From the NCBI RefSeq assembly GCF_002837145.1, contig NZ_NWMV01000003.1, positions 1-64,000 on the forward strand: a stretch of 64,000 bases of DNA, in the 5' to 3' direction. Below the pieces are notes generated by a model. It saw nothing but the letters and a program-made list of their open reading frames with translations, was not told where the DNA came from and did not search any database. Source of the DNA: Macromonas nakdongensis (lineage in GTDB: Bacteria; Pseudomonadota; Gammaproteobacteria; Burkholderiales; Burkholderiaceae_C). Both the position numbers and the translations under genes were made by a program. Positions 52,713 to 63,284 of this stretch are shown piece by piece; the stretch's first letter is position 1; every line of letters starts with the position of its first letter.

Positions 52713-53999
52713 TCAGCGCGGGCCGTTTGAGTGGGCCGCCAGCGCGGCCGCTGCGCGCAATTTGTCTTTCTTGCTGGGCCGCTTGCCTTTGACGCCACCG
52801 TTGCCGTCGCCGTCCTGGGCCGCGGGCACATCGGCCTCGGTGGGTTCAAAGCCCGGCACCACCTCCAGCGGCAGCGCCAGTTGCTGGCGCTTCTGGATCA
52901 GCTGCCAGTGCGCCAGCCTGGCCGCGGTCACCAGGCTGACGGCCAGGCCCGAGGCGCCCGCGCGCCCGGTGCGGCCGATGCGGTGCACGTAATCCACCGC
53001 CGAGCGCGGCAGGTCGAAGTTGACCACCACCGGCAACTGGGCGATGTCGATGCCGCGGGCGGCCAAGTCGGTGGTGACCAGCACGTCCGCCTCGCCGTGT
53101 TTGAAGCCGGCCAACACCTCGCGCCGGGCGCCCTGGGTCAGGCCGCCGTGGAAGGCGGTGGCGCTCAAGCCACCTCGGTTGAGTTTGAAGGCCAGGTGTT
53201 CGGCGGCGTACTGGCTGGCCACGAACACCAGGGTTTGCCTCCAGCCGCGGGCGTCGATCAGGTGGCGCAGCAGGGTGGCGCGGCGCGCGGTGTCGACCCG
53301 GTAGGCGTGCTGCTCGATGCGGCTGAGGTCGGCGGCGGTTTCGGGCACCTGGATGCGTTGGGGTGCGCGCAGCAAGGCATCGGCCAGGCCTTGCACCTCG
53401 GCCGGGAAGGTGGCCGAGAGCAGCAGGTTCTGGCGCCGCGCGGGCAGCAGGGCCAGCACGGCGCGCAGTTCGTCGGCAAAGCCCAGGTCGAGCAGGCGGT
53501 CGGCTTCGTCCAGCACCAGATGCTGGACTTTGTTCAGCCACAGGGCGCCGCTGTCCACCAGGTCCAGCAGGCGCCCGGGGGTGGCCACCACCAGGTCGGC
53601 GCCGCCGCGCAGGCCCATCATCTGGGGGTTGATGGACACGCCGCCGAACACCACCGCCACTTTCAGCGGGGGCGGGCCGTCGGTGGTGCTGCGTGGCAGG
53701 TGCCGCAGCACCTCGCGCAGCAGGTCGCCCACCTGCTGGGCCAGTTCGCGCGTGGGCACCAGCACCAGGGTGCGCACCGGGTGCGGGCCGCGGGCCATGG
53801 GGTGTTCCCACAGGCGCTGCAGCAGCGGCAGGGCGTAGGCGGCGGTTTTGCCGGAGCCGGTTTGCGCCTGGGCCAGCACGTCGGTGCCGCGCAGCACGGC
53901 GGGGATGGCCTCGGTCTGGACCGGGGTGGGCGCGGCGTAGCCGAGGGCTTGGATGGCTTCAAAGAAGGCCGGGTGCAGGCCGAGGGTGGCAAAGGGCAT
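52713..53999 (-). CDS. DEAD-box RNA helicase (RhlE-like)
   Basis: 428 residues with all motifs: Q motif TPVQTEAIP (25-33), motif I AQTGSGKT (45-52), PTRELAQQ (81-88), DEAD (163-166), SAT, and the C-terminal VTTDLAARGID and HRIGRTGRAG. The tail is short and lysine-rich (RPSKKDK). RhlE-type helicases act in ribosome assembly and RNA decay. It is the last gene of the reverse mfd - permease-like - serB - helicase run, 15 bases after serB. Confidence 0.92.
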   Translation of the reverse strand: MPFATLGLHPAFFEAIQALGYAAPTPVQTEAIPAVLRGTDVLAQAQTGSGKTAAYALPLLQRLWEHPMARGPHPVRTLVLVPTRELAQQVGDLLREVLRHLPRSTTDGPPPLKVAVVFGGVSINPQMMGLRGGADLVVATPGRLLDLVDSGALWLNKVQHLVLDEADRLLDLGFADELRAVLALLPARRQNLLLSATFPAEVQGLADALLRAPQRIQVPETAADLSRIEQHAYRVDTARRATLLRHLIDARGWRQTLVFVASQYAAEHLAFKLNRGGLSATAFHGGLTQGARREVLAGFKHGEADVLVTTDLAARGIDIAQLPVVVNFDLPRSAVDYVHRIGRTGRAGASGLAVSLVTAARLAHWQLIQKRQQLALPLEVVPGFEPTEADVPAAQDGDGNGGVKGKRPSKKDKLRAAAALAAHSNGPR

Positions 54000-54014
54000 G
54001 GCGGTCCGGGCGCT

Positions 54015-54740
54015 TCAGCGCAGCACTTCGAGCAGGCGGTCCAGGCCACCGTCGTTGATGGCGACCATGGCCTGCTCGCGCACCTTGGGCTTGGCGTGGT
54101 AGGCCACGGACAGGCCGGCCGCGGCCATCATGGGCAGGTCGTTGGCGCCGTCGCCCATGGCAATGCATTGCTGGGGCTCGATGCCCAGCAGCGAGGCCAC
54201 TTCCAGCAGCGTGCGGCGTTTTTCGGTGCCGTCGCAAATGTCGCCCCAGCACTGGTCCACCAGGCGACCGGTGAGCGCGCCGCAATGCGGGCCACTCTCG
54301 ATTTCTAAAATGTTGGAGCGGGCGAAGTCGATGCCCAGCCGCGCCTTGACCCGGTCGGCGAAGTAGGTGAAGCCGCCGGACACCAGCAGCACCTTCATGC
54401 CCGCGGCTTGGCAGGCGGCGATGAGTTCGGCGGCGCCGGGGTTGACCTTCAGGCGCTCGGTGTAGACGCGCTCCATGTCGGCCACGGTCACGCCTTTGAG
54501 CAGCGCCACGCGGCGGCGCAGGCTGTCTTTGAAATCGGTGATTTCGCCGCGCATGGCGGCTTCGGTGATGGCGGCCACCTCGGCCTTGCGGCCCACCGCG
54601 TCGGCGATCTCGTCCACGCACTCGATGCTGATGAGGGTGGAGTCCATGTCAAAGGCGATGAGCTTGAAGTTGCTCAGTTGCAGCGGGGCGGTGAAGCCTT
54701 GGACGACGAGGCCGGGGGCGAATTCGAAAGCGGAAGTCAT
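54015..54740 (-). CDS. serB: phosphoserine phosphatase
   Basis: 241-residue HAD-superfamily enzyme for the last step of serine synthesis. Nucleophile Asp31 and acid/base Asp33 are in FDMDSTLIS; motif II is LVSGGFT and motif [12 protein letters not shown]. It lacks the long regulatory N-terminal ACT region found in E. coli SerB. The ATG at 54740 fits; the large open frame upstream is an mfd shadow. It follows the ECF-type gene by eight bases. Confidence 0.95.
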   Translation of the reverse strand: MTSAFEFAPGLVVQGFTAPLQLSNFKLIAFDMDSTLISIECVDEIADAVGRKAEVAAITEAAMRGEITDFKDSLRRRVALLKGVTVADMERVYTERLKVNPGAAELIAACQAAGMKVLLVSGGFTYFADRVKARLGIDFARSNILEIESGPHCGALTGRLVDQCWGDICDGTEKRRTLLEVASLLGIEPQQCIAMGDGANDLPMMAAAGLSVAYHAKPKVREQAMVAINDGGLDRLLEVLR

Positions 54741-54748
54741 GGTGGGGA

Positions 54749-55387
54749 TTATCGGGGGCGTTCGGGTGGGGTGCCGGGCTGCAGGTAGAGCCGGTCCGAC
54801 CAGGTGGCCAGCCACTGGGGCCGGAAGGCGACGAAGATGGCACACAACATGCCCGTGATGAAGGCGTCGCCCCAGGCCATGAGCCAGTGGGCGACGGAGG
54901 ACAGGCCGGCGGGCACGTGGGGCAGCCCGTGCCCCAGCCATTGCCCCAGCAGGCTGCCCGCGAACACGCAGACCACCGAGCCCAGAAAGCCGCGGCCCAG
55001 CACGTAGACAAAGGGGTGCTGGGGCAACCAGCGGCGCAGCGCGGCCCCCAGCAGCAGGGTGAAGGTGGCGGGGGCCAACCCTTTCCACACCACCAGGCCG
55101 AGCGCCTGGGCGAAATCGGCCGGGGACAGGCCCCAGACCACCAGCCCGACGGCCACCAGGGCGGGCACGGCCAGGGGCCAGCCCAGCATCAGGGTCAGCA
55201 ATGGGGCGCCCGACCAATGCACCTGCAAGGGCATGTGGTGCCAGAACGGCAGGCTCCACAAGACGGACAGCAGGGACAGCTGGGCCAGCAGTGGGGACAG
55301 CAGCACGCCATCGCCCAGCAGACGCCAGGGGCGCAGCCACAGCGCGACCAGCAGGCCCAGCAGGACAATGGCGGATTCGAGTGCCAT
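54749..55387 (-). CDS. energy-coupling factor ABC transporter permease-like protein (CbiM-like)
   Basis: 212 residues, about six membrane helices. The CbiM/NikM-type features are the late [28 protein letters not shown] and an early [15 protein letters not shown]. True CbiM binds Co or Ni through an N-terminal His; the N-terminus here ([10 protein letters not shown]) has no His at position 2, so metal transport is doubtful. No ECF ATPase or second permease lies near. It sits in the mfd operon, 12 bases after mfd. Confidence 0.75.
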   Translation of the reverse strand: MALESAIVLLGLLVALWLRPWRLLGDGVLLSPLLAQLSLLSVLWSLPFWHHMPLQVHWSGAPLLTLMLGWPLAVPALVAVGLVVWGLSPADFAQALGLVVWKGLAPATFTLLLGAALRRWLPQHPFVYVLGRGFLGSVVCVFAGSLLGQWLGHGLPHVPAGLSSVAHWLMAWGDAFITGMLCAIFVAFRPQWLATWSDRLYLQPGTPPERPR

Positions 55388-55399
55388 GCGACGCGGTGC

Positions 55400-58300
55400 T
55401 CAGTGCACGGCCTCGGGGTTCGTCAGTGGGGTGCCCAGCGAACGCAGCACGTCGCGCACCAGTTGGGCCCGGTCTTTCGGCTCGGGCAGCGCGCGCTCGA
55501 TGCGCAGCTTGTCGTTGCCGGCCAGTTTGATCTGCTTGTTCTTCTGCACCAGTTCGATGATGCGCATCGGATCGACCGGCGGGTTGGGCCGGAAGGTGAT
55601 GAGGATGACGCCGGGCGTGGCGTCCACCTTCTGCACGCCGTAGGGGCTGGAGAGCACGCGCAGGCGGTGCACGTCGATCAGCGTCTGTGCCTGGGTGGGC
55701 AGCTTGCCGAAGCGGTCCACGATTTCTTCCAGCAGGCGGTCGATCTGGTCGCTGGTCTTGGCGGTGGCCAGCTTTTTGTAGAACGACAGGCGCAGGTGCA
55801 CGTCGCCACAGTAGTCGTCGGGCAGCAGGGCGGGCGCGTGCAGGTTGATGTCGGTGGTGACGTTGAGCGGGTTGAGCAAGTCGGGTTCCTTGCCCGCCTT
55901 GAGCGATTTGACCGCCTCGGCCAGCATCTCGTTGTAGAGCTGGAAGCCCACCTCCAGCATGTTGCCGCTCTGGTTTTCGCCCAACACCTCGCCGGCGCCA
56001 CGGATTTCCAGGTCGTGCATGGCCAGGTAGAAGCCGCTGCCCAGTTCTTCCATCTGCTGGATGGCGTCCAGGCGCTGCTGGGCCTGTTTGGTCAGGCCTT
56101 GCAGGTCGGGCACCAGCAGGTAGGCGTAGGCCTGGTGGTGGCTGCGCCCCACGCGCCCGCGCAACTGGTGCAGTTGGGCCAGGCCGAACTTGTCGGCCCG
56201 CGCCATGATGATGGTGTTGGCCGTGGGCACGTCGATGCCGGTTTCGATGATGGTGGAGCACAGCAGCAGGTTGAAGCGCTGGGCCACGAAGTCGCGCATC
56301 ACGCGCTCCAGCTCGCGCTCGGGCATTTGGCCGTGGGCGATGGCGATGCGCGCCTCGGGCAGGATCTCTTCCAGCTTCTGCTTGCGGTTTTCGATCGTCT
56401 CGACCTCGTTGTGCAGGAAATACACCTGACCGCCGCGTTTCAGCTCGCGCAGCACCGCTTCGCGGATCACGCCGTTGCCCTCGTCGCGCACGAAGGTTTT
56501 GATGGCCAGGCGGCGTTGCGGCGCGGTGGCGATCACGCTCAGGTCGCGCAGGCCTTCCAACGCCATGCCCAGGGTGCGCGGGATGGGGGTGGCGGTCAGT
56601 GTCAGCACGTCCACCTCGGCGCGCAGTTGCTTCATCGCCTCTTTGTGGCGCACACCGAAGCGGTGCTCCTCGTCGATGATGAGCAGGCCCAGGTTCTTGA
56701 ACTGGGTTTTTTCGCTCAGCAGTTTGTGGGTGCCGACCACGATGTCCACCGTGCCGTCGGCAATGCCCTTCATGGCCGCGGTGATTTCCTTGGCGGTGCG
56801 GAAGCGGCTCATCTCGGCGATTTTCACCGGCCACTTGGCGAAGCGGTCCACCAGGGTTTGGTAGTGCTGTTCGGCCAGCAGCGTGGTGGGGGCCAAAAAG
56901 GCCACCTGCTTGCCCCCGGTCACGGCCACAAAGGCGGCGCGCAGGGCGACTTCGGTTTTGCCGAAGCCCACGTCGCCGCAGACCAGCCGGTCCATGGGCT
57001 GCGGGCTGATCATGTCCTGCACCACGGCGTGGATGGCGGCTTTCTGGTCGGCGGTTTCCTCGAAACCGAAGTCGTTGGCGAATTGTTCGTAGTCGTTGGG
57101 GCTGTAACGGAAGGCGTGGCCTTCGCGCGCGGCGCGGCGGGCGTAGATGTTGAGCAGTTCGGCGGCGGCGTCGCGCACCTGTTCGGCGGCCTTGCGCTTG
57201 GCTTTTTCCCACTGGCCGCTGCCCAGGCGATGCAGCGGGGCTTCGTCGGCGCTGACGCCGGTGTAGCGGCCAATCAGTTGCAGCTGGCTCACCGGCACGT
57301 ACAGCACCGCGTCATTGGCGTATTCCAGGTGCAAAAATTCCTGCAGCGCCGGGCTGCCGTCGGGCTGTTTGTCACCCATGTCCATGTGGACCAGGCCGCG
57401 GTAGCGGCCAATGCCGTGCGCGCTGTGCACCACCGGGTCGCCCAGGTTGAGTTCGCTCAGGTCCTTGATCAGGGCATCGACGTCGCTGACCTGCTCCTGC
57501 TTTTTGCGTCGGCGCGTGGTGGGGCCGGCGGCGAAGAGTTCGGTCTCGGTGACGAAATGCAGGCCGCCTTCGACCCAGGCGAAGCCGCTGGACAAGGCCG
57601 CGGTGGCGATACCGATTTTTTCGTCGCTGGCCTGGAATTCGGCCAGGGAATCGAAGGCCGGGGGATGGACGCCGCTGGCGCGCAAAAAGTCCAGCAGGCT
57701 TTCGCGCCGGCCGTCGCTTTCGGCCAGCAGCAGCACGCGGTCGGTCGTGCGGGCCAGATGGGCGTGCAGTTGGGCCAGCGGGTCGTCGGCGCCGCGGTGG
57801 GCGGCCAGGTCGGGCAGGGGCTGGACCCAGGCGCTGTGTTCCACGTCCTGTTTTTCCGGGCGCAAGGCCAGTTGCATGTGCGGCTTGGCGGCGGCGTAGA
57901 AGGCTTCGGCTTCCAGGAACAGGGTGTCGGGCGGCAGGGCGGGGCGGTCCGGGTCGCCTTGAATCAAGCGGTAGCGCTCGCGCGTGTCTTGCCAGAAGCG
58001 CTGGAACGCGGGCTCCAGGTCGCCGTGCAGCACCAGGGTCGCGTCGTCACCCAGGTAGTCGAACACCGTGGCCGTTTGTTCGAAGAACAGCGGCAGGTAG
58101 TACTCGATGCCGGCGGTGGCCACGCCGTTGCCCATGTCTTTGTAGATGCGGCTTTTGGTCGGGTCACCGTCCAGCAGCTCGCGCCAGCGCGCGCGGAACT
58201 GGGCGCGCGCGGCCTCGTCCATGGGGAATTCGCGGCCCGGCAGCAGCCGCACCTCGGGCACGGGGTAGAGGCTGCGCTGGCTGTCAGGGTCGAAGGTGCG

Positions 58301-58885
58301 GATGCTGTCGATTTCGTCGTCGAACAGGTCCACCCGGTAGGGCATGGGCGCGCCCATGGGGAACAGGTCGATCAGGCCGCCGCGCACCGCGTACTCACCG
58401 GGGCTGACCACTTGCGTCACGTGCTGGTAGCCAGCGAGGGTGAGTTGGGCTTTGAGCCTGGCCTCGTCCAGCTTTTGCTTGACCTGGAACTCGAAGGTGT
58501 AGCCGGCGAGGAAGGACGGCGGCGCCAGCCGGTACAGCGCGGTGGTGGCCGGCACCAGCACCACGTCGGCGCCGTCGTCGGCCTTGCGCTGCTGGATGCG
58601 CCACAGCGTGGCCAGGCGTTCCGAGATCAAATCCTGGTGCGGCGAGAAGCTGTCGTAGGGCAGCGTTTCCCAGTCGGGGAACAGGGCGCAGCGCAGTTCG
58701 GGCGCGAAGAAGGGGATTTCCTCCAGCAGGCGCTGGGCGTCGTTGGCGTCGGCGGTGACGATGGCCACCGGCCGGCCCGCGGTTTTTTCGCGCTGGCCCA
58801 GTTGTGCCAGCAGCAGCGCGTCGGCGGCGCCGGTGGGGCGGGGCAACTGAAAGCGTTTGCCGGGGGTGAGTTTGGGCAGGTCCAT
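55400..58885 (-). CDS. mfd: transcription-repair coupling factor
   Basis: 1161-residue ATP-dependent translocase that removes stalled RNA polymerase and recruits UvrA. In order: UvrB-homology region ([23 protein letters not shown] near residue 90), RNA polymerase interaction domain, RecG-like helicase with Walker [22 protein letters not shown] as motif II, and the late LRGRVGRS and TRCF domain. The ATG at 58885 gives the usual N-terminus; an open extension upstream is unlike the family. Its opposite strand carries very long spurious ORFs. Confidence 0.96.
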   Translation of the reverse strand: MDLPKLTPGKRFQLPRPTGAADALLLAQLGQREKTAGRPVAIVTADANDAQRLLEEIPFFAPELRCALFPDWETLPYDSFSPHQDLISERLATLWRIQQRKADDGADVVLVPATTALYRLAPPSFLAGYTFEFQVKQKLDEARLKAQLTLAGYQHVTQVVSPGEYAVRGGLIDLFPMGAPMPYRVDLFDDEIDSIRTFDPDSQRSLYPVPEVRLLPGREFPMDEAARAQFRARWRELLDGDPTKSRIYKDMGNGVATAGIEYYLPLFFEQTATVFDYLGDDATLVLHGDLEPAFQRFWQDTRERYRLIQGDPDRPALPPDTLFLEAEAFYAAAKPHMQLALRPEKQDVEHSAWVQPLPDLAAHRGADDPLAQLHAHLARTTDRVLLLAESDGRRESLLDFLRASGVHPPAFDSLAEFQASDEKIGIATAALSSGFAWVEGGLHFVTETELFAAGPTTRRRKKQEQVSDVDALIKDLSELNLGDPVVHSAHGIGRYRGLVHMDMGDKQPDGSPALQEFLHLEYANDAVLYVPVSQLQLIGRYTGVSADEAPLHRLGSGQWEKAKRKAAEQVRDAAAELLNIYARRAAREGHAFRYSPNDYEQFANDFGFEETADQKAAIHAVVQDMISPQPMDRLVCGDVGFGKTEVALRAAFVAVTGGKQVAFLAPTTLLAEQHYQTLVDRFAKWPVKIAEMSRFRTAKEITAAMKGIADGTVDIVVGTHKLLSEKTQFKNLGLLIIDEEHRFGVRHKEAMKQLRAEVDVLTLTATPIPRTLGMALEGLRDLSVIATAPQRRLAIKTFVRDEGNGVIREAVLRELKRGGQVYFLHNEVETIENRKQKLEEILPEARIAIAHGQMPERELERVMRDFVAQRFNLLLCSTIIETGIDVPTANTIIMARADKFGLAQLHQLRGRVGRSHHQAYAYLLVPDLQGLTKQAQQRLDAIQQMEELGSGFYLAMHDLEIRGAGEVLGENQSGNMLEVGFQLYNEMLAEAVKSLKAGKEPDLLNPLNVTTDINLHAPALLPDDYCGDVHLRLSFYKKLATAKTSDQIDRLLEEIVDRFGKLPTQAQTLIDVHRLRVLSSPYGVQKVDATPGVILITFRPNPPVDPMRIIELVQKNKQIKLAGNDKLRIERALPEPKDRAQLVRDVLRSLGTPLTNPEAVH

Positions 58886-58962
58886 GCGATCGGGGCGGGC
58901 GTGAAAGGCCAAAAGCAACACCCCGCAGCCGGTGGGCAGCGGGGTCACGTGGGTGGAGATTT

Positions 58963-58968
58963 TAGAAT
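58963..58968 (+). promoter_or_regulatory. -10-like element next to the ispD start
   Basis: TAGAAT at 58963-58968, eleven bases before the ispD ATG. A leader of only a few bases would result. Confidence 0.45.
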
Positions 58969-58979
58969 CGGGGCGCACC

Positions 58980-59741
58980 ATGCCACCGACGCCTGCCCCA
59001 TTTCCCGACGATCCGGCCGCCCCGCCGCGCTGCTACGCCCTGATTCCCGCGGCCGGCAGTGGCAGCCGGGCCGGCTCGCCCCAGCCCAAACAGTACCAGT
59101 GCGTGGCCGGCGCGCGCGTCATCGACCACACCGTGCGTGCGCTGCTGGCGGTGGACAGCTTGGTGGGCGTGGGCGTGGTGGTGGCCCCGCACGACCGCGA
59201 CTACACCGCGCCCGAGCCGCGGGTGCGCGTCTGGCACGTGGGCGGCGCGAGCCGGGCGCACAGCGTTTACGCCGGCCTGCAGGCCCTGGCCGGTGCCGGT
59301 GCCCGTCCGCAGGACTGGGTGCTGGTGCACGACGCCGCGCGCTGTCTGCTGGCCCCGGCCGATGTGCGGACCCTGATCGCCGCCTGCCGTGCCGACCCGG
59401 TGGGCGGCCTGCTGGGGGTGCCGCTGCCCGACACGCTCAAGGCCGCCGACCCGGCGCAGCGCGTCTGCGCCACCGTGGACCGTGCCGACAAATGGCTGGC
59501 GCAAACGCCGCAGATGTTCCGCTGGGGCGACCTGTGGCAGGCCATGACGCCACACGCCACCACCGATTTTGCGGGCATCACCGACGAGGCCAGTGCCATC
59601 GAGTCCGCCGGTGGCCGGCCCCTGCTGGTGCGTGGCAGTGTGCAGAACCTCAAGCTCACCTACCCCGAAGACTTCGCACTGGCCGACGCGGTGCTGAGCC
59701 ACCGCCAAGCTGCTGCTACCACACCACTTCCACCAAAATGA
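58980..59741 (+). CDS. ispD: 2-C-methyl-D-erythritol 4-phosphate cytidylyltransferase
   Basis: 253 residues. Transfers CMP to MEP in the non-mevalonate isoprenoid pathway. The CTP-binding loop is [20 protein letters not shown] (residues 20-39), and [23 protein letters not shown] and TDEASAIE follow. The ATG at 58980 follows a -10 hexamer by 11 bases. The stop overlaps the ispF start by four bases (ATGA). ispE, which lies between them in the pathway, is not in the window. Confidence 0.95.
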   Translation: MPPTPAPFPDDPAAPPRCYALIPAAGSGSRAGSPQPKQYQCVAGARVIDHTVRALLAVDSLVGVGVVVAPHDRDYTAPEPRVRVWHVGGASRAHSVYAGLQALAGAGARPQDWVLVHDAARCLLAPADVRTLIAACRADPVGGLLGVPLPDTLKAADPAQRVCATVDRADKWLAQTPQMFRWGDLWQAMTPHATTDFAGITDEASAIESAGGRPLLVRGSVQNLKLTYPEDFALADAVLSHRQAAATTPLPPK

Positions 59742-60247
59742 CCGCCGCTTCCTTCCTTGCCAGTGCATGCCCCTTCCGCGTGGGCGAAGGCTGGGACGTT
59801 CACGCCCTGGTGCCCGGCCGCGCGCTGGTGCTGGGGGGCGTGACCGTGCCCCACCACAGCGGCCTGCTGGGCCATTCCGATGCCGACGCGCTGCTGCACG
59901 CCATCACCGACGCGGTGCTGGGCGCGGCCGGTCTGGGCGACATCGGCACCCTGTTCCCCGACCACGACCCACAGTTCCACGGGGCCGATTCGGCGTTGTT
60001 GCTGGCCGAGGCGGTGCGCCAGGTGCGCGTCTTGGGCTGGGCCGTGGCCAATGTGGATGGCACCGTGGTGGCCCAGGCGCCGCGCCTGGGGGCGCACAAG
60101 GCCGCCATGCGCGAACGCATCGCGCAGGCGCTGGGGGTGGCGCCGGAGCAGGTCAACGTCAAGGCCAAGACGGCCGAAAAGCTGGGTCCGGTGGGCCAGG
60201 GCTTGAGCATCGAGGCCCGGGCCGTGGTGCTGCTGCAGCGGGTGTGA
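59738..60247 (+). CDS. ispF: 2-C-methyl-D-erythritol 2,4-cyclodiphosphate synthase
   Basis: 169-residue trimeric cyclase of the MEP pathway. Zinc ligands are Asp20 and His22 (GWDVHALV) and His54 in [13 protein letters not shown]; the C-terminal [12 protein letters not shown] is also standard. It overlaps ispD by four bases. The next gene is a convergent histidine kinase 24 bases beyond. Confidence 0.96.
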   Translation: MTAASFLASACPFRVGEGWDVHALVPGRALVLGGVTVPHHSGLLGHSDADALLHAITDAVLGAAGLGDIGTLFPDHDPQFHGADSALLLAEAVRQVRVLGWAVANVDGTVVAQAPRLGAHKAAMRERIAQALGVAPEQVNVKAKTAEKLGPVGQGLSIEARAVVLLQRV

Positions 60248-60271
60248 GCCCGGCGGCGGGGGCCCGAGGGC

Positions 60272-61627
60272 TCAGGCTTTGCGCAGGCGCAACTGGGCTT
60301 GCAGGCCGCCCTGGGGGTGGTTGTCCAGGCGGAGTTCGCCGCCCATGCGTTGCAGCGTCTTCTGCACGATCGCCAGCCCCAGCCCCGAGCCATTGGCCGC
60401 GGTACGGGCCGCATCGCCGCGGAAGAACGGTTCTGTCAGCCGCGGCAGCAAGGGCGCCGCTACCCCCTCGCCGTGGTCGCGCAAGGTCAGGGTCACCCAT
60501 TTGCCGCTGACACCGGCGTTCAGTTCCACGCGGACCTGGCCGTCGGGTCCGCGGCCGTAGCGCCCGGCGTTTTCGAGCAGGTTGCTCAGCACCCGGCGCA
60601 GTTCCACCGCGTCGGCCCAGACCCCGATCTTCTCGGGCACGTGGGCCTCGATCCGCCAACCGGCCTGGCCCGCCCAAGGCTGTACGCAGGTGCTTACCGC
60701 TTCGCTCAGGCTCACCGGTTCCAGCTGCTCGGGTTTGGCGCGCGCGTAATCCATGAACTTGTCGATGATGGTGTTGACCTGCTCGATGTCGGCCGCCATC
60801 AGGTCGCGCGTGGCGGGGTCGGGCACGCTCATCTCGGTTTCCAGGCGCAGGCGGGCCAGGGGCGTGCGCAGGTCGTGCGAGATGCCGGCCAGCATCAGGG
60901 TGCGGTCGGCCTCGGCCATGGCGAGCTGGTCGGCCATGCGGTTGAAGCCCACGTTCACGTCCCGGATCTCGGTGGTGGGCACGCCTTCGTCGAGGTGACT
61001 GGCCTGGAAGTCGCCCTCGCGCACCCGCGCCGCCGCCGCCGACAGGCGTTTGAGCGGGTGGTTGATCAGCCGGGCGATGGCCGCCGCTCCCAGCAGCGAC
61101 AGGCTGCCGGCGATGCCCAGCCAGACCAGCCAGGTGACGCCGCCGATGGCGTCCACCCGTTCCGGGTCGGCCAGCAGCCAGTAGGTTTCCTGGCCGATGT
61201 CGAAACCGATCCACAGCCCTTCGAAACCATTGACCTCGCGCGCCACGATGGTGTCGCTGCCCAGCCGCTCGGCCAGCACCGCGCTGATGTGCCGGCCTTG
61301 CGTGGTCTGGTCGTAGGGCCGGTGCGTGTCGGTGGGTTCGCGCACGGCGATGCGCACGTTTTCTTCGTCCACCAGGGTCTTGACCAGCGACACGCGCGCG
61401 ATCGCGTCGGCGTGCACCAGGGCGGCCCGCGTCAGGTTGACGAGCGAGGCCAGTTGCCGCGCGTTTTGCAGGGCGCGCGGCTCTTCCTCCAGCGCGCGGA
61501 AGGTCTGGTACCAGGCCACGATGGAGCCGAGCAGCAGCAGCCCCAGCAGCAGGAAGGTGCGCCAGAACAGGCTGATGCTGCGCTGCGGCGCCGGCAGTGG
61601 GGGCCTGGCCGTGTCAGGGCTTCTCAT
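60272..61627 (-). CDS. two-component sensor histidine kinase (EnvZ-like)
   Basis: 451 residues. Two membrane helices at about 20-42 and 163-185 enclose a periplasmic sensor of about 120 residues, then HAMP, a dimerisation domain with phospho-acceptor His251 in GISHDLRTPLARL, and an ATPase domain with NLLENAGRYG, GEGV and GSGLGLAIV. The HAMP-H box arrangement resembles EnvZ/RstB. The start overlaps the response regulator's stop by 14 bases, so the two are coupled. The signal sensed is unknown. Confidence 0.92.
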   Translation of the reverse strand: MRSPDTARPPLPAPQRSISLFWRTFLLLGLLLLGSIVAWYQTFRALEEEPRALQNARQLASLVNLTRAALVHADAIARVSLVKTLVDEENVRIAVREPTDTHRPYDQTTQGRHISAVLAERLGSDTIVAREVNGFEGLWIGFDIGQETYWLLADPERVDAIGGVTWLVWLGIAGSLSLLGAAAIARLINHPLKRLSAAAARVREGDFQASHLDEGVPTTEIRDVNVGFNRMADQLAMAEADRTLMLAGISHDLRTPLARLRLETEMSVPDPATRDLMAADIEQVNTIIDKFMDYARAKPEQLEPVSLSEAVSTCVQPWAGQAGWRIEAHVPEKIGVWADAVELRRVLSNLLENAGRYGRGPDGQVRVELNAGVSGKWVTLTLRDHGEGVAAPLLPRLTEPFFRGDAARTAANGSGLGLAIVQKTLQRMGGELRLDNHPQGGLQAQLRLRKA

Positions 61628-62348
61628 CGTCCGGCACGAACACGTAACCCACCCCCCACACGGTCTGCAGGTAGCGCGGTGAGGCGGGGTCGGTCTCGAT
61701 CAGCTTGCGCAGGCGGGACACCTGCACGTCCAGGCTGCGGTCGAAGGGCTCGAACTCGCGCCCGCGTGCCAGTTGGGCCAGCTTGTCGCGCGACAAGGGC
61801 TGGCGCGGGTGGCGCACCAGGGCCTTGAGCATGGCGAATTCGCCGGTGGTCAGGCCCACGTCCGTGCCCGCTTTGGTCAGGGTGCGTTTGCCCAGGTCCA
61901 GGGTGAACTCGCCGAAGCTCACCACCTCCGCCTCCTGCGACGGGGCGCCGGGCATCTCGGGCGGTGGGCGGCGGCGCAGCACCGCGTGGATGCGCGCCAG
62001 CAGTTCGCGTGGGTTGAACGGCTTGCCGAGGTAATCGTCCGCGCCCACTTCCAGACCGACGATGCGGTCCACGTCCTCCCCCTTGGCGGTGAGCATGATG
62101 ATGGGCGTGCGGTCGTTGGCCGCGCGCAGGCGGCGGCAGATGCTCAGGCCGTCCTCGCCCGGCAGCATCAGGTCCAGCACGATCAAGTCCACCGTATCGC
62201 GCGTCAGCAGGCGGGTCAGGGCGCGGCCATCTTCGGCCACCCAGACGTCGAAACCTTCCTGGGTGAGGTAGCGGTTCAGCAGGTCGCGGATGCGGGCGTC
62301 GTCGTCCACGACCAGGATGCGGTCGGGGCGGTGGCTGGGGGGTGGCAT
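61614..62348 (-). CDS. ompR: OmpR-family response regulator
   Basis: 244 residues. Receiver domain with the acidic pair in VVDDDARI, phospho-acceptor Asp59 in LDLMLPGEDG and Lys109 in GKPFN; then a winged-helix DNA-binding domain ending VWGVGYVFVPD. The high similarity pattern to OmpR (RDLLNRYLTQEGF, RTPIIMLTAKGEDVDRIVGLE) supports the gene name as a family label only. The ATG at 62348 is preceded by GGGAGC. It is the first gene of the pair with the kinase. Confidence 0.92.
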   Translation of the reverse strand: MPPPSHRPDRILVVDDDARIRDLLNRYLTQEGFDVWVAEDGRALTRLLTRDTVDLIVLDLMLPGEDGLSICRRLRAANDRTPIIMLTAKGEDVDRIVGLEVGADDYLGKPFNPRELLARIHAVLRRRPPPEMPGAPSQEAEVVSFGEFTLDLGKRTLTKAGTDVGLTTGEFAMLKALVRHPRQPLSRDKLAQLARGREFEPFDRSLDVQVSRLRKLIETDPASPRYLQTVWGVGYVFVPDDEKP

Positions 62349-62528
62349 GGGCAGCTCCCGAAAATGTAACAAAGGCCATTGTGACACCGGCGGCCCGGCC
62401 AACCACCCCTGGACGGGTCTGTGGGTCACGGGCTGTTACAGATGTTGCGCATGCGCGGGCCGGCAATGCTGGCACACTGGGCGCCACCGTGCCCGCTCAG
62501 CGGGTTGGCCGAATGCGAGGAGCTTGAT

Positions 62529-63260
62529 ATGCATGGATTCCCCACCGTGGCCCGACGGGCCGTCGCACAGACCTGGTCGGTCCTGGCGCTGCTGGCCCTG
62601 GGGTCGGTGGCCCAGGCCCAGGGGCTGCCCGAGCCGCGCAATGTGGTGCAACTCAGCGCCAGAGCCCAGCAGGAGGTGGTGCAGGACTGGCTGACCGTGG
62701 TCCTGACCACGCGCCACCAGGCGCCGGAGGCCGGTGCCGTGCAACAGCAACTCAAGCAGGTGCTGGAGCGGGCCCTGGCCCACGCCAAGCCGCGTGCCGC
62801 GGCGGCCGGACTGGAGTTGAGCACCGGTGCGTTCAGCGTGCAGCCCCGGTATGGCCGCGACAGCCAGGTCGCCGGCTGGCAGGGCAGTGCCGAACTCTTG
62901 TTGCAGGGGCGCGACGTGGCCAAAGTGGCGGCGCTGGCCGGGGACACCCCAGGCCTGGCCGTGTCCCAGATGTACTTCTCGCTCAGCCGCGAGGCCAGCC
63001 AACGGCTGGAGGCAGAGGTGCGCCAGCAGGCCATCGCCCATTTCAAGGTCAGCGCCCAGCAGGTGGCGCGGGATTTCGGCTTCAGCGGTTACGTGCTGCG
63101 TGAGGTGTCGGTCAGCGACGGCAGCACGCCACCCCCGGTGCGACCCCGCTTCCTGATGGCGGCCGAGGCCAAGGCCGACCTGGCGTCGGCCCCAGTGCCG
63201 GCCGAGCCTGGCAAGGGCACCGTGCAGGTCACGGTGTCGGGCAGCGTGCAGCTCCAGTGA
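62529..63260 (+). CDS. SIMPL domain-containing periplasmic protein
   Basis: 243 residues with a signal peptide (1-30, cleavage after AQA) and one SIMPL (DUF541) domain from about residue 38 (VVQLSARAQQEVVQDWLTVVL) to the C-terminus. Related proteins include E. coli YggE, linked to lower oxidative stress; function is not settled. The ATG at 62529 has AGGAG seven bases upstream. It is divergent from the response regulator and convergent with the dehydrogenase. Confidence 0.88.
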   Translation: MHGFPTVARRAVAQTWSVLALLALGSVAQAQGLPEPRNVVQLSARAQQEVVQDWLTVVLTTRHQAPEAGAVQQQLKQVLERALAHAKPRAAAAGLELSTGAFSVQPRYGRDSQVAGWQGSAELLLQGRDVAKVAALAGDTPGLAVSQMYFSLSREASQRLEAEVRQQAIAHFKVSAQQVARDFGFSGYVLREVSVSDGSTPPPVRPRFLMAAEAKADLASAPVPAEPGKGTVQVTVSGSVQLQ

Positions 63261-63284
63261 GGTGGCGCGGCCCGGCGTTGGCGT

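Noticed and set aside
58920-58945. Hairpin ACCCCGC / GCGGGGT between mfd and ispD as a terminator
   Set aside because: It lies between divergent genes, where no transcript needs ending, and has no T-run. It may simply be GC-rich leader sequence.
54887-60247. A forward reading frame open for 1786 codons across the strand opposite mfd and into ispF
   Set aside because: Only the ispF end (59738-60247) has family similarity. The rest is antisense to mfd, has GC-biased low-complexity composition (His, Gln, Val, Gly) and is a by-product of high GC third positions in mfd.
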